Shown: positions 1 through 6,366 of the stretch, one piece after another
Position numbering within the stretch: position 1 is the stretch's first letter
Layout of the letters: each line of letters opens with the position of its first letter
Assembly (NCBI GenBank): GCA_958445065.1
Contig: CAUCQW010000002.1
Span: forward strand, 62,001-126,000
Length of the DNA stretch: 64,000 nucleotides
Source of the DNA: an uncultured Collinsella sp.
GTDB taxonomy: Bacteria; Actinomycetota; Coriobacteriia; Coriobacteriales; Coriobacteriaceae
Direction of reading: 5' to 3'
Notes under the pieces: generated by a model
Seen by the model: the letters and a program-made list of their open reading frames with translations, nothing else
The model's database searches: none
Told to the model about the DNA's origin: nothing
Position numbers and translations under genes: made by a program

Positions 1-1
1 C

Positions 2-217
2 ACCCAGTACGAGGCCTTCCAAGGCAAGGTGACGGAGAGGTATTCGAACAACGCTTGTCTGCAGCTTGACAGCGAAGGTTTCCGTTGGGAGTGGTGGGAG
101 CGTACGGTGAATCCTGGCTCCTCTACGGGCTTCCTCAATGTCGATGCCAACGGCAATCCGTCGGACAGCTGCGACCAGAAGATCTCGCTTTACGTCTGCC
201 CCGCTTGGTGCTTCTAG
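2..217 (+). CDS. C-terminal fragment of a DUF6273/C-type-lectin-like protein (5' end outside window)
   Basis: The reading frame is open from base 2 and ends at a TAG at 215-217, so this is the 3' end of a gene that starts before the window. The residues TQYEAFQGK, then WERTVNPGSSTGF and the ending CPAWCF, align along their length with the C-terminus of the DGR target at 1253-2194 (TQYEYYKSKG, WTRSVHPSNSTYF, CVFPAFSF). It is therefore a paralogue of the variable protein, and its end corresponds to the variable repeat. Its DNA does not match the template repeat at 2809-2940 closely, so I see no sign that this template has recently diversified it. A strong terminator follows. Confidence 0.7.
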   Translation, partial: TQYEAFQGKVTERYSNNACLQLDSEGFRWEWWERTVNPGSSTGFLNVDANGNPSDSCDQKISLYVCPAWCF

Positions 218-231
218 TCTGTCTAGTGTAA

Positions 232-263
232 GGCCCGCGCGATCCTGCGCGGGCCTTTCTTTT
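232..263 (+). terminator. Intrinsic terminator after the fragment
   Basis: GGCCCGCGC (232-240) and GCGCGGGCC (247-255) form a perfect 9-bp stem around a 6-nt loop, followed by TTTCTTTT. It separates the partial gene from the DUF192 gene. Confidence 0.85.
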
Positions 264-283
264 GGTAATGAAGCTCTGGTTGA

Positions 284-297
284 TGCCGCAGCGGCAA
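284..297. repeat. Palindrome TGCCGCAGCGGCAA, copy 1 of 6
   Basis: Odd palindrome with one central base. Related copies lie at 1178, 28989, 32104, 51069 and 54938, all outside well-supported genes. Confidence 0.7.
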
Positions 298-367
298 GTC
301 AGCCTCACTAGACCCCATGACCCCTATCTTCAAACCATCAAAGACTTTGGCTTGAAAGGACACCTTC

Positions 368-871
368 ATGGCAGATAGCGAGGCTCGCCTGTTCGACGCA
401 ACCGGAAACAACATCGGCTCGTACAAACTCGAGGTGATGGACACCTTCTGGAAGCGTTTCATGGGATTGATGGGACGTCCTGAGATGCCAATCGGCGATG
501 CCGCATTGTTCCGCAACTGCTCTTCAATCCACATGTTCTTTATGAAGATTCCCCTCGATGTCATTTGGTACGGAGCGCCACTTTCCAATGGCCGAATGCC
601 CGTCCTTGCGGTATCGAGGGACGTAAAGCCCTGGCAATTGTCTTTCGGCCCGAAGCACTCGCAGGGATGCCTCGAGGTTGCCGCCGGCACCGTCCCCGCC
701 AATCTCGATGCGATCGAGATCTTGACCGTATCTCCCAACCGACCGAACGCAACCGTTATCCGACCCGACTACCGCGACGTCGTCCGAGACCGTATCCAAG
801 TGACCAGATGCGCCGATACCCAAACCCACTTGGGCGGAGCCGCCTCACTCCTACATGGTCATGTCTGCTAG
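368..871 (+). CDS. DUF192 family protein
   Basis: The first ~120 residues match the DUF192 family: an early GLMGRPEMP segment, the central FFMKIPLDVIWYG (family pattern W/FMKnTxxPLDxxF), and the late SQGCLEVAAG (family pattern SGpxxxxLElxaG). DUF192 proteins are small beta-rich proteins, often exported or encoded beside secretion systems; their biochemical role is not settled. No signal peptide is visible here. An AAAGGA ribosome site lies 8 nt before the ATG. The last ~45 residues (after VSPN) do not resemble the family and may be a strain-specific extension or the result of an old frameshift. It lies between the truncated DGR-target paralogue and the DGR, so a link to surface or pilus biogenesis is possible but unproven. 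Confidence 0.8.
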   Translation: MADSEARLFDATGNNIGSYKLEVMDTFWKRFMGLMGRPEMPIGDAALFRNCSSIHMFFMKIPLDVIWYGAPLSNGRMPVLAVSRDVKPWQLSFGPKHSQGCLEVAAGTVPANLDAIEILTVSPNRPNATVIRPDYRDVVRDRIQVTRCADTQTHLGGAASLLHGHVC

Positions 872-1252
872 CCAATTCCTCCACGCCACACTACCTGATG
901 AGCCCATGGCTTTCAGTATCGCGGGGACGCTCGACCTCCATAGGTTGAGTTTCCATGGGGTAAGGAATACATGCCCACAAGGCCGCACATCCCATTCGAC
1001 CCGAATGATTCCCAAGATTTCCCCTCATTGACTGATTCCTGTAGTCATCTACCTCAATCAAAACGCGGCAAATCATCCAGTCCTCACAGCCGATCATCAT
1101 CTTGATCCCAATCAACCAGAGCGATTCCCAATATCTCCCTCCCTGCCAGATTTCTTTAGCCATCATCCCTCCCCAAATTGCCGCAGCGGCAAGACCGCCG
1201 CCACTCCTACCCTTGGCTCGTATCTACCAACCCTGAGCGAAGGGAGCCGCAT
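872..1252. other. Intergenic region upstream of the DGR target
   Basis: No convincing gene is seen. It contains palindrome copy 2 (1178-1192) and the ribosome site of the pilin-like gene. Minus-strand open frames here lack ribosome sites and recognisable domains. Confidence 0.5.
1178..1192. repeat. Palindrome TTGCCGCAGCGGCAA, copy 2 of 6
   Basis: Perfect 15-bp odd palindrome 60 bp upstream of the pilin-like gene start. See copy 1. Confidence 0.75.
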
Positions 1253-2194
1253 ATGCATGCAGCGGCATTTTTGCCACGGGAAGGGGTATCTCCTAGGAGT
1301 GCCCGACTTCGAGGCCAATCTATCATCGAGTACGTCCTGATTATCGCCCTCATCGGTCTGGTAATCGTGTTTGCAGGCCCGGGTGTAGCCGGCGCCATCC
1401 GCAACCAGTTCAACCAGGTTACGAACACGGTCGATTCCGGCACAGACGGCGGCAATTTCATGAGCGCCGAGGAGAAGGCATACCAAGAGGCGATGAAGAC
1501 CGTCGTGAATAAGGACGCGAAGGACTGGACGCTCGATGAGCAGAAGGCCGCCGCTACCGACATCGCCAAGAACGGCACGTCCTCCGCTGTCTACGCCAAG
1601 GCCGAAGCCGCGATGGATGCCGGTACCAAGTTCTCCACCAAACTGACGAACGGCAAGACGCTCGAGTACCGCATCGTCGGCATCAACCATGACGATCTCG
1701 CCGATGGTTCCGGCAAGGCGGGCCTGACGTTCGAGGCGACTAATTCTGCACTGGGTTACCAGAAAATGAACGCTACGAATACCAACGCCGGTGGCTGGGA
1801 GAAGTCGGAACTCCGAGGCCGTCTCAACACAGGTGACCTCTGGTCGCTCCTGCCTAGCGAACTTCAGTCCAAGGTGAAGGCCGTCACGAAGATGACCGAT
1901 AACCAGGGTGACGGCAAGGCCGGTACTCCCACCACCACGACTGACAAGGTCTTCCTGCTCTCGGCGACCGAGGTCTGGGGCGATATGCAGTCCGACGGCA
2001 CCCAGTACGAGTACTACAAGTCCAAGGGCGTGACGACGTCGAACTACTCCGGAGCTTCGTCGAGCAGCAATCACTGGACTCGTTCCGTGCATCCGAGCAA
2101 CTCCACGTACTTCCGCTATGTCTTTTACAGCGGCGACTGGAGCAACCGTTACGCGACGTACACCAGCTGCGTGTTCCCCGCTTTCTCCTTCTAA
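1253..2194 (+). CDS. DGR target: Flp-type prepilin with C-terminal DUF6273/CLec variable domain
   Basis: The ATG at 1253 is preceded at a good distance by AAGGGAG. Residues 1-21 form a basic leader ending in Gly21. Then comes QSIIEY with Glu at +5 and Tyr at +6 and a hydrophobic helix (VLIIALIGLVIVFAG). This is the Flp/Tad prepilin layout, cleaved by a prepilin peptidase after G21. Residues ~30-115 are a coiled, charged stalk. Residues ~120-313 look like DUF6273, a formylglycine-enzyme/C-type-lectin-like fold: GWEKSELRGRLN, then DKVFLLSATEVWG, then WTRSVHPSNS, ending CVFPAFSF. The last ~45 codons are the variable repeat (2053-2184). Inference: an externally displayed pilin whose tip domain is hypermutated to change ligand binding. 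The Tad-type gene at the far end of the window could belong to its assembly machine. Confidence 0.88.
   Translation: MHAAAFLPREGVSPRSARLRGQSIIEYVLIIALIGLVIVFAGPGVAGAIRNQFNQVTNTVDSGTDGGNFMSAEEKAYQEAMKTVVNKDAKDWTLDEQKAAATDIAKNGTSSAVYAKAEAAMDAGTKFSTKLTNGKTLEYRIVGINHDDLADGSGKAGLTFEATNSALGYQKMNATNTNAGGWEKSELRGRLNTGDLWSLLPSELQSKVKAVTKMTDNQGDGKAGTPTTTTDKVFLLSATEVWGDMQSDGTQYEYYKSKGVTTSNYSGASSSSNHWTRSVHPSNSTYFRYVFYSGDWSNRYATYTSCVFPAFSF
2053..2184 (+). repeat. DGR variable repeat (VR)
   Basis: This 132-bp segment matches the template repeat 756 bp downstream without gaps, apart from 13 substitutions at 2067, 2090, 2108, 2123, 2124, 2126, 2142, 2147, 2148, 2150, 2159, 2166 and 2181. At all 13 the template has A and the VR has G, C or T. 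No other mismatch occurs. This is the adenine-specific signature of mutagenic retrohoming. It encodes the C-terminal ligand-facing end of the pilin-like protein. Confidence 0.95.
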
Positions 2195-2205
2195 TCTACG
2201 CCCCT

Positions 2206-2235
2206 GAACCCCTCTGGCATTCGCCGGAGGGGTTC
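2206..2235 (+). terminator. 13-bp hairpin just after the VR gene
   Basis: The arms begin at 2206 (GAACCCCTCTGGC) and 2223 (GCCGGAGGGGTTC) around a 4-nt loop ATTC, with one T-G pair. It starts 12 bp after the stop codon. It may be a terminator, but a stable hairpin with a 4-nt loop just 3' of VR is also a known DGR feature that helps target recognition in Bordetella phage. Confidence 0.7.
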
Positions 2236-2254
2236 CTTCCCAGTTGGAGGTCCC

Positions 2255-2752
2255 ATGGTTCCCAAGAGCAGACAGACCGAATCGGTCTCAACTGAATACC
2301 TCCGACAGGCACGGATTGTCTGGCGTGAACTCATATCGATAGCCAAGAAACTCCCGAAATCCCGCGCCCTCACCGAGACGCAGTACATCTGCCGTGCAGG
2401 CTACGACCTCATGCAGGAGGCCGCTGAGGCTGATGGAATCTACGTTATGACGGTTGAGGAAAGCGCACAGAGGCTTGCCCTCCTGAACGATGCCTACGGG
2501 CGGCTCTGTCTCATCGGTATGTTCATCGATGCCTGGCTGGACGATATGCCCCAAGTTATCTACACCGAGCTAGACGCTGGGGGAGTCGAAGTGGGAGTTT
2601 CCAAGCCCTTCGTAAAGATGAGCCGGCTTGAATCGCTTGCAGGCACCGTTTCTACCGCCATGAAGGTGACAAAGGGAGCCATAAAGGCAGAGCGTATGCG
2701 TCTGAAATCATTTGATTCCAAATCGGATGCAAGTCCGGTTTCTCCCGAGTAG
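2255..2752 (+). CDS. Avd-like DGR accessory protein
   Basis: This 165-residue protein starts at ATG 2255 with GGAGG 7 nt upstream. It appears almost wholly helical, with four candidate helices: about residues 12-35, 40-60, 65-95 (including LLNDAYGRLCLIGMFIDAW) and 118-152. That fits the four-helix bundle of Avd and S23-like proteins that bind the DGR reverse transcriptase and template RNA. It is longer than the Bordetella phage Avd, and the sequence similarity I can see is weak, so the call rests mainly on position: the order target-VR, this gene, TR, RT is the same as mtd-avd-TR-brt. It is probably cotranscribed with TR and RT. Confidence 0.65.
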   Translation: MVPKSRQTESVSTEYLRQARIVWRELISIAKKLPKSRALTETQYICRAGYDLMQEAAEADGIYVMTVEESAQRLALLNDAYGRLCLIGMFIDAWLDDMPQVIYTELDAGGVEVGVSKPFVKMSRLESLAGTVSTAMKVTKGAIKAERMRLKSFDSKSDASPVSPE

Positions 2753-2760
2753 GCTGTTCT

Positions 2761-2794
2761 CCATCTGAGGTTCATTTTCGTGAATCCCAGATGG
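2761..2794 (+). other. Imperfect hairpin between avd-like gene and TR
   Basis: CCATCTGAGGTTCA (2761-2774) can pair with TGAATCCCAGATGG (2781-2794) with two non-canonical positions and a 6-nt loop. It lies 15 bp before the template repeat, so it may shape the 5' side of the template RNA. Confidence 0.5.
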
Positions 2795-2808
2795 TGGGCA
2801 TCCGTTTT

Positions 2809-2940
2809 AGCTTCGTCGAGCAACAATCACTGGACTCGTTCCGTGAATCCGAGCAACTCCACGAACTTCCGCTATGTCAATAACAGCGGCGACTGGAACA
2901 ACAATAACGCGACGAACACCAACTGCGTGTTCCCCGATTT
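2809..2940 (+). repeat. DGR template repeat (TR), with downstream RNA spacer to the RT gene
   Basis: This is the non-coding 132-bp template for the VR. It is rich in AAC/AAT codon positions in the homologous reading frame (for example CAATAACAGCGG and AACAACAATAACGC), which is typical because adenines mark the sites to be randomised. The ~245 bp between it and the reverse transcriptase (to 3188) contain no gene and probably form the 3' part of the template RNA that primes cDNA synthesis. Confidence 0.95.
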
Positions 2941-3188
2941 TCTCCATCTGGTCTGAGTAGCGCACCTCGCGAAAGCGGAATGGTAAAGGAGAAAAGGGGA
3001 TACCCACCGGTCGGCGCCCCATTCGGCGCTGCGAATACAGGCCTCGGTGATGCAAGATGGGCGGACTTGCCTCTCGAGAGAGACGGCATCTGGATTGCTT
3101 CGGCGGTTTTCAGGCACATCGGAATCGGCACCTTGAATAGGGGTGCAGCCGGGGCTTATTGTCAATTTACGAGGAGGGAGGGAGCTCC

Positions 3189-4427
3189 TTGAACCGCTCC
3201 CAACGGGCAAGGCGGCGCGAACGCCGAGAGAAGCGCCGTCGAGAGCTGAGCCGCCGATCGCTCGAGATGGTACCGAAGACACCCGAAGACGTATTCTCTT
3301 TCGGAAACCTATATAAGGCGGCTCGCGTATGCGCGAAGGGCACCCTATGGAAATCGGCTGCTATGAAGTTCGATAGGTACCGTGCGGTCAACTGTATCCG
3401 CCTGCGCGAGAGCTTGCTTGCGGGTAAGTATCGCCGTCAGCTCCCAGTCCGCTTCACCCTTTGCGAGCGTGGCAAAATCAGGCATATCGTGGGGCCGCGC
3501 TATAAAGATCGCGTCATCCAGCGTTGCCTATGCGATCGCTTTATTGTCCCGATGGTGTCGCGCAGCCTCGTCTATACGAACTCGGCGAGCTTGAGAGGCA
3601 AGGGTACCTCCTTCGCACGCAGGCGCTTCGAGCGGGACATGCTTGCTGCAAGCAGGAGATATGGCCCTTACGCTCGGGTTTTCCAATACGACGTCAAAAA
3701 TTATTTCGGAAGCATCCCCTCGTTTCGGGCGCGGGCCGTCCTGTCTGAAATTATCCTGAAGCCCTATCAAGGACGGCCTGAATCGGACTCCATGTCACGC
3801 CTCCTCGATATCGCCGCTCTCTATAGCCGCGAATCGGATTTCCTGACATTGGGCAACCAGGTGAACCAGCTTGCAGCGATTGCCTATCTGAATAGGTTGG
3901 ACCATGCCTTCCATGAGCTTCTCGGGCAGGGCGGGGCTGGCCGCTATATGGATGATGGCTATATTTTCTGTTCCGATAGAGACCTGCCTTCTGTTCGCCG
4001 TCTCTTCCTGGCGAGCCTTGAATCCTTGGGGCTTCAGCCGAATGCAAAGGTCTGCTTCTCTTCCCGCCTTGATCGGGAGCTGACGTTTCTCAAGATCCGA
4101 TTCTCTTGCGCTGATGGCCATCCGTGCCGCCGTCTCACCCAGATCACACTCATCCGCTATCGAAAGCACCTCAAGTCTCTCTGCCAGTCTGTAGCTTCGC
4201 GAGAGCTGCCACCGGAAGTCATCAACGCATCCATCGCGAGCTTCAAGGGCGTCTTGTCCGTCTCCACCGCAAGGCACAGACGCGCCCTCGAATCGAAAGC
4301 CCTGTTGCCGCTTCGGACATTTACGGACATTCCCAGACAATGTCCTAAAACGGACCAAAAATGTCCGAAAACGCCCCCAAATGTCCCTAATTGCTTACCG
4401 CCCACCGATAACACAGGAAACATATAA
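3189..4427 (+). CDS. DGR reverse transcriptase
   Basis: The retroelement reverse transcriptase copies the template RNA with errors at adenines. The start chosen is the TTG at 3189, which has a strong GGAGGGAGG just upstream; an upstream TTG at 3159 has no such site. The very basic N-terminus (residues 2-28) suits RNA binding. Motif A is QYDVKNYF (~167-174). The DGR-type motif 4 reads LGNQVNQLAA (~222-230), with N where most DGR enzymes have S. The catalytic YMDD is at ~253-256. FLKIRF follows as motif D/E. At 412 residues it is near the usual 350-400. The C-terminal ~35 residues (rich in Pro, Cys, Thr) are encoded by a GGACATT repeat cluster and are not part of the conserved fold. Confidence 0.93.
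   Translation: MNRSQRARRRERREKRRRELSRRSLEMVPKTPEDVFSFGNLYKAARVCAKGTLWKSAAMKFDRYRAVNCIRLRESLLAGKYRRQLPVRFTLCERGKIRHIVGPRYKDRVIQRCLCDRFIVPMVSRSLVYTNSASLRGKGTSFARRRFERDMLAASRRYGPYARVFQYDVKNYFGSIPSFRARAVLSEIILKPYQGRPESDSMSRLLDIAALYSRESDFLTLGNQVNQLAAIAYLNRLDHAFHELLGQGGAGRYMDDGYIFCSDRDLPSVRRLFLASLESLGLQPNAKVCFSSRLDRELTFLKIRFSCADGHPCRRLTQITLIRYRKHLKSLCQSVASRELPPEVINASIASFKGVLSVSTARHRRALESKALLPLRTFTDIPRQCPKTDQKCPKTPPNVPNCLPPTDNTGNI
4315..4386. repeat. Cluster of GGACATT/AATGTCC sites at the RT 3' end
   Basis: GGACATT occurs at 4315 and 4325, and its complement AATGTCC at 4339, 4360 and 4380. The half-site GACATT is the same as in the TGTCAGACATT iterons at 31.9-32.4 kb. The sites lie inside the RT reading frame and may mark a binding region for the same protein. 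Confidence 0.5.
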
Positions 4428-4462
4428 CGGCGCACCGTTAACTATGTTAGTATCCTAGCTGT

Positions 4463-4499
4463 CAGGTCGCACCCCAAACGACCTGCCGGACAGATAGGA
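4463..4499 (+). promoter_or_regulatory. CCCCAA-loop leader hairpin, copy 1 of 7
   Basis: CAGGTCG (4463-4469) pairs with CGACCTG (4479-4485) around the loop CACCCCAAA. The following GGACAGATAGGA supplies the ribosome site for ATG 4507. Confidence 0.7.
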
Positions 4500-4506
4500 T
4501 GACGAT

Positions 4507-4941
4507 ATGAACACTCTGAGTGAAGGAGGCGGATCCAAATCCGCCTCCGTCCTTTTGCGAAGCGAAAAACCTATAGGAAGCCGAATGTTCTACTTCGAGG
4601 ACGAGCCGCACGGTGACGGCACGTTCGTCCACGAGGCGGTTCAGTCGCTGGTAGGCGAGGTCGTGGATGTCGCTATGCCGTCCCCGTTCAAGGCACGCGG
4701 CATGGAGACCGTGCGCATGGAGATTACCCAGGCATACCCCGCATTTTTCATCGGGCGCCGAGTGAGTGGACACAAGCGCGGTCTCGTCGTGAGCGTCCGC
4801 TATGCCGATATCTCGAGCGGTACCTGTATATCAGACCAGATCTCCATCGCGGTGCGCCGAATCGAGGCATCCCACAGCCGCCCGCAAAGCCATGCGAGTC
4901 GCGCGAAGCGTGCGAACTTCATCGCAGACCTTATCGATTAG
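4507..4941 (+). CDS. Unknown protein with a hairpin in its 5' coding end
   Basis: I do not recognise a family. The ATG at 4507 has AGGA 7 nt upstream and follows a CCCCAA-loop hairpin. A second possible start, ATG 4585 (MFYFEDE, with AGGAAG upstream), would give a 119-residue protein and leave the first 26 codons as a leader region containing a terminator-like hairpin. The body is soluble, of mixed alpha and beta type, with a basic C-terminal stretch (RRIEASHSRPQ, RAKRANF). It lies 21 bp before ssb and is probably cotranscribed with it. Confidence 0.6.
   Translation: MNTLSEGGGSKSASVLLRSEKPIGSRMFYFEDEPHGDGTFVHEAVQSLVGEVVDVAMPSPFKARGMETVRMEITQAYPAFFIGRRVSGHKRGLVVSVRYADISSGTCISDQISIAVRRIEASHSRPQSHASRAKRANFIADLID
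4525..4557 (+). terminator. Attenuator-like hairpin inside the 5' end of 4507-4941
   Basis: GGAGGCGGAT (4525-4534) and ATCCGCCTCC (4539-4548) form a perfect 10-bp stem with loop CCAA, followed by GTCCTTTTG. It lies 19 nt after the ATG and could end transcription early unless ribosomes cover it. Confidence 0.6.
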
Positions 4942-4962
4942 CGTTTCGAGAGAGGAACCGAC

Positions 4963-5382
4963 ATGTCCGATATTAACAACGTTTCCCTGACTGGGCGCTT
5001 GACGCGACCTCCCGAGTTGCGTACGACCGCAGGCGGCACGCAGCTCCTATCGTTCACCCTGGCGTTCAACACCTCGGTGCGCAACAGGCAGACCGGCGAG
5101 TGGGATGAACGCGGCAACTTCATCGACTGCACCATCTTCGGCAAGCGTGCCGAGGCCTTGTCGCGCTATCTCTCGAAGGGTCAGAAAGTCGCAATCGCAG
5201 GCGAGCTCCGTTACTCGACATGGGACAAGGACGGACAGCGCCATTCCAAACTCGATTTGATTGTCGCTAACATCGAGTTCTTGGCGACTCGACCGTCCGC
5301 AGCTCAGCCCGCGCAGGCACCTGCCCCGCAAGCCCCGATGCCTCCCGTCGTCGATTCCTACGATGACGATATCCCTTTCTAG
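4963..5382 (+). CDS. ssb: Single-stranded DNA-binding protein (first copy)
   Basis: This is an OB-fold single-strand DNA-binding protein for replication and for protecting transferred DNA. At the N-terminus NNVSLTGRLTRPPELR is the canonical SSB opening, followed by GNFIDCTIFGKRAE and KGQKVAIAGELRY (~residues 45-80). A Pro/Ala/Gln linker leads to the acidic tip DDDIPF, the standard partner-binding tail. Its 139 residues are normal for a plasmid SSB. It follows the unknown gene at 4507 by 21 bp and precedes a small membrane protein. The second SSB, at 23173, lacks the acidic tip. Confidence 0.96.
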   Translation: MSDINNVSLTGRLTRPPELRTTAGGTQLLSFTLAFNTSVRNRQTGEWDERGNFIDCTIFGKRAEALSRYLSKGQKVAIAGELRYSTWDKDGQRHSKLDLIVANIEFLATRPSAAQPAQAPAPQAPMPPVVDSYDDDIPF

Positions 5383-5396
5383 GGGGGCAAGGGTTA

Positions 5397-5858
5397 ATGG
5401 ATTTTAAATGCTCTGTCCGCGTGCAGACGGCAATCGAAGGCATTATTTATTTCACGATTCTAATAGGAGTGGGTTTACTCCTCTTTGCGATTTGGGACTT
5501 TGGCGACAGCGAATACAATTCGTTCCAGCTCGAGCGCACGCAGGCGGGGAGCATCCAAGGCAAATACATCGACTCATCGGGTTCAGCCAAAAGCTGCTAC
5601 GTGACCGTCCGAAATGGGAGATACGAGGCAGACCATGAGGTCTCCCTAGCCGAGTACAACGCCGCCAAGGTCGGAGCCGATTTCCCGATCGTCTTGACCG
5701 ATTCCGATTCCGTCAAATCGGACGAGGCTCAAGAGCTGGCCGACAACACCGAAGCAGATTCTGCCAAATCCCAGGCGGCTGAGCGCCAGAACAATGCCTA
5801 CTGGCAGTGGTTTTGGACCCACCAGTTGCTCACGAACATGAGCGCGGGAGGCGAATAA
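5397..5858 (+). CDS. Single-pass membrane protein of unknown function
   Basis: 153 residues. A short N-terminus is followed by one transmembrane helix (about residues 13-33, IIYFTILIGVGLLLFAIW). A domain with beta-strand character follows (SCYVTVRNGRYEADHEVSLAEY), reminiscent of DUF3592-like extracytoplasmic domains, then a charged helical tail. It follows ssb by 14 bp. I cannot assign a function. Confidence 0.6.
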   Translation: MDFKCSVRVQTAIEGIIYFTILIGVGLLLFAIWDFGDSEYNSFQLERTQAGSIQGKYIDSSGSAKSCYVTVRNGRYEADHEVSLAEYNAAKVGADFPIVLTDSDSVKSDEAQELADNTEADSAKSQAAERQNNAYWQWFWTHQLLTNMSAGGE

Positions 5859-5908
5859 TCGTGATGCACTCTGAGCCCGAACACCTTCTAGCTTCACAGG
5901 AGCGATAG

Positions 5909-6094
5909 ATGCACGTTATCGAGAAACTTCGGGATATCTGGATGAGATACGGCGGCAGGTTCAATAGTCTGAGCCCTTACGAGCTGGACGAGTTCATACA
6001 TAGCGCATCGATCCTCGTTCTCCTTGGTGGCCTCCTCGCATGTATGGTCACATTTTTCGTGGTTCTGAACAACCTGATCTCGAATTCCTTCTAG
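5909..6094 (+). CDS. Small membrane protein, tandem copy A
   Basis: 61 residues: an amphipathic N-terminus (MHVIEKLRDIWMRYGG) and one C-terminal transmembrane helix (residues ~33-55). Ribosome site CAGGAG. It is a tandem duplicate of the next gene: the first 21 residues and the leader DNA (TTTCACAGGAGYGATAG) are almost identical, while the membrane helices have diverged. Function unknown. Confidence 0.6.
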   Translation: MHVIEKLRDIWMRYGGRFNSLSPYELDEFIHSASILVLLGGLLACMVTFFVVLNNLISNSF

Positions 6095-6111
6095 TTTCAC
6101 AGGAGTGATAG

Positions 6112-6297
6112 ATGCACGTTATCGGGAAACTTCGCGACATTTGGACGAGGTACGGCGGCGGGTTCAATAGCCTGAGCCGCTCCGAGCAGGTCGAGATCCT
6201 GCACGGTGTATGGACCTTCTCGCTCGCGCTCTGCGTCTTTGCCTGCATCGCCACGCTCGTCGTGATGCTCGTACGCCTGATTGAGTTCTTGGCGTAA
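6112..6297 (+). CDS. Small membrane protein, tandem copy B
   Basis: 61 residues, same length and plan as copy A: MHVIGKLRDIWTRYGG, then a helix rich in Leu and Val (residues ~33-58). The duplication includes the ribosome site, so both copies appear to be under the same translation control. Together with the flotillin gene downstream they may act at the membrane, but this is only inferred from proximity. Confidence 0.6.
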   Translation: MHVIGKLRDIWTRYGGGFNSLSRSEQVEILHGVWTFSLALCVFACIATLVVMLVRLIEFLA

Positions 6298-6366
6298 TCC
6301 CCTGACATACAACTGTTTATAACCGGGCGGCCCCTGTCAGAGCCGCCCTTAAAGAAAGGAAGCTGC

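Noticed and set aside
891..1166. A 91-codon minus frame upstream of the DGR target
   Set aside because: No ribosome site, no domain, and composition close to random.
1163..2092. A 309-codon minus frame over the DGR target
   Set aside because: The plus frame has pilin and DUF6273 motifs, VR-TR correspondence and a ribosome site; the minus frame is a shadow.
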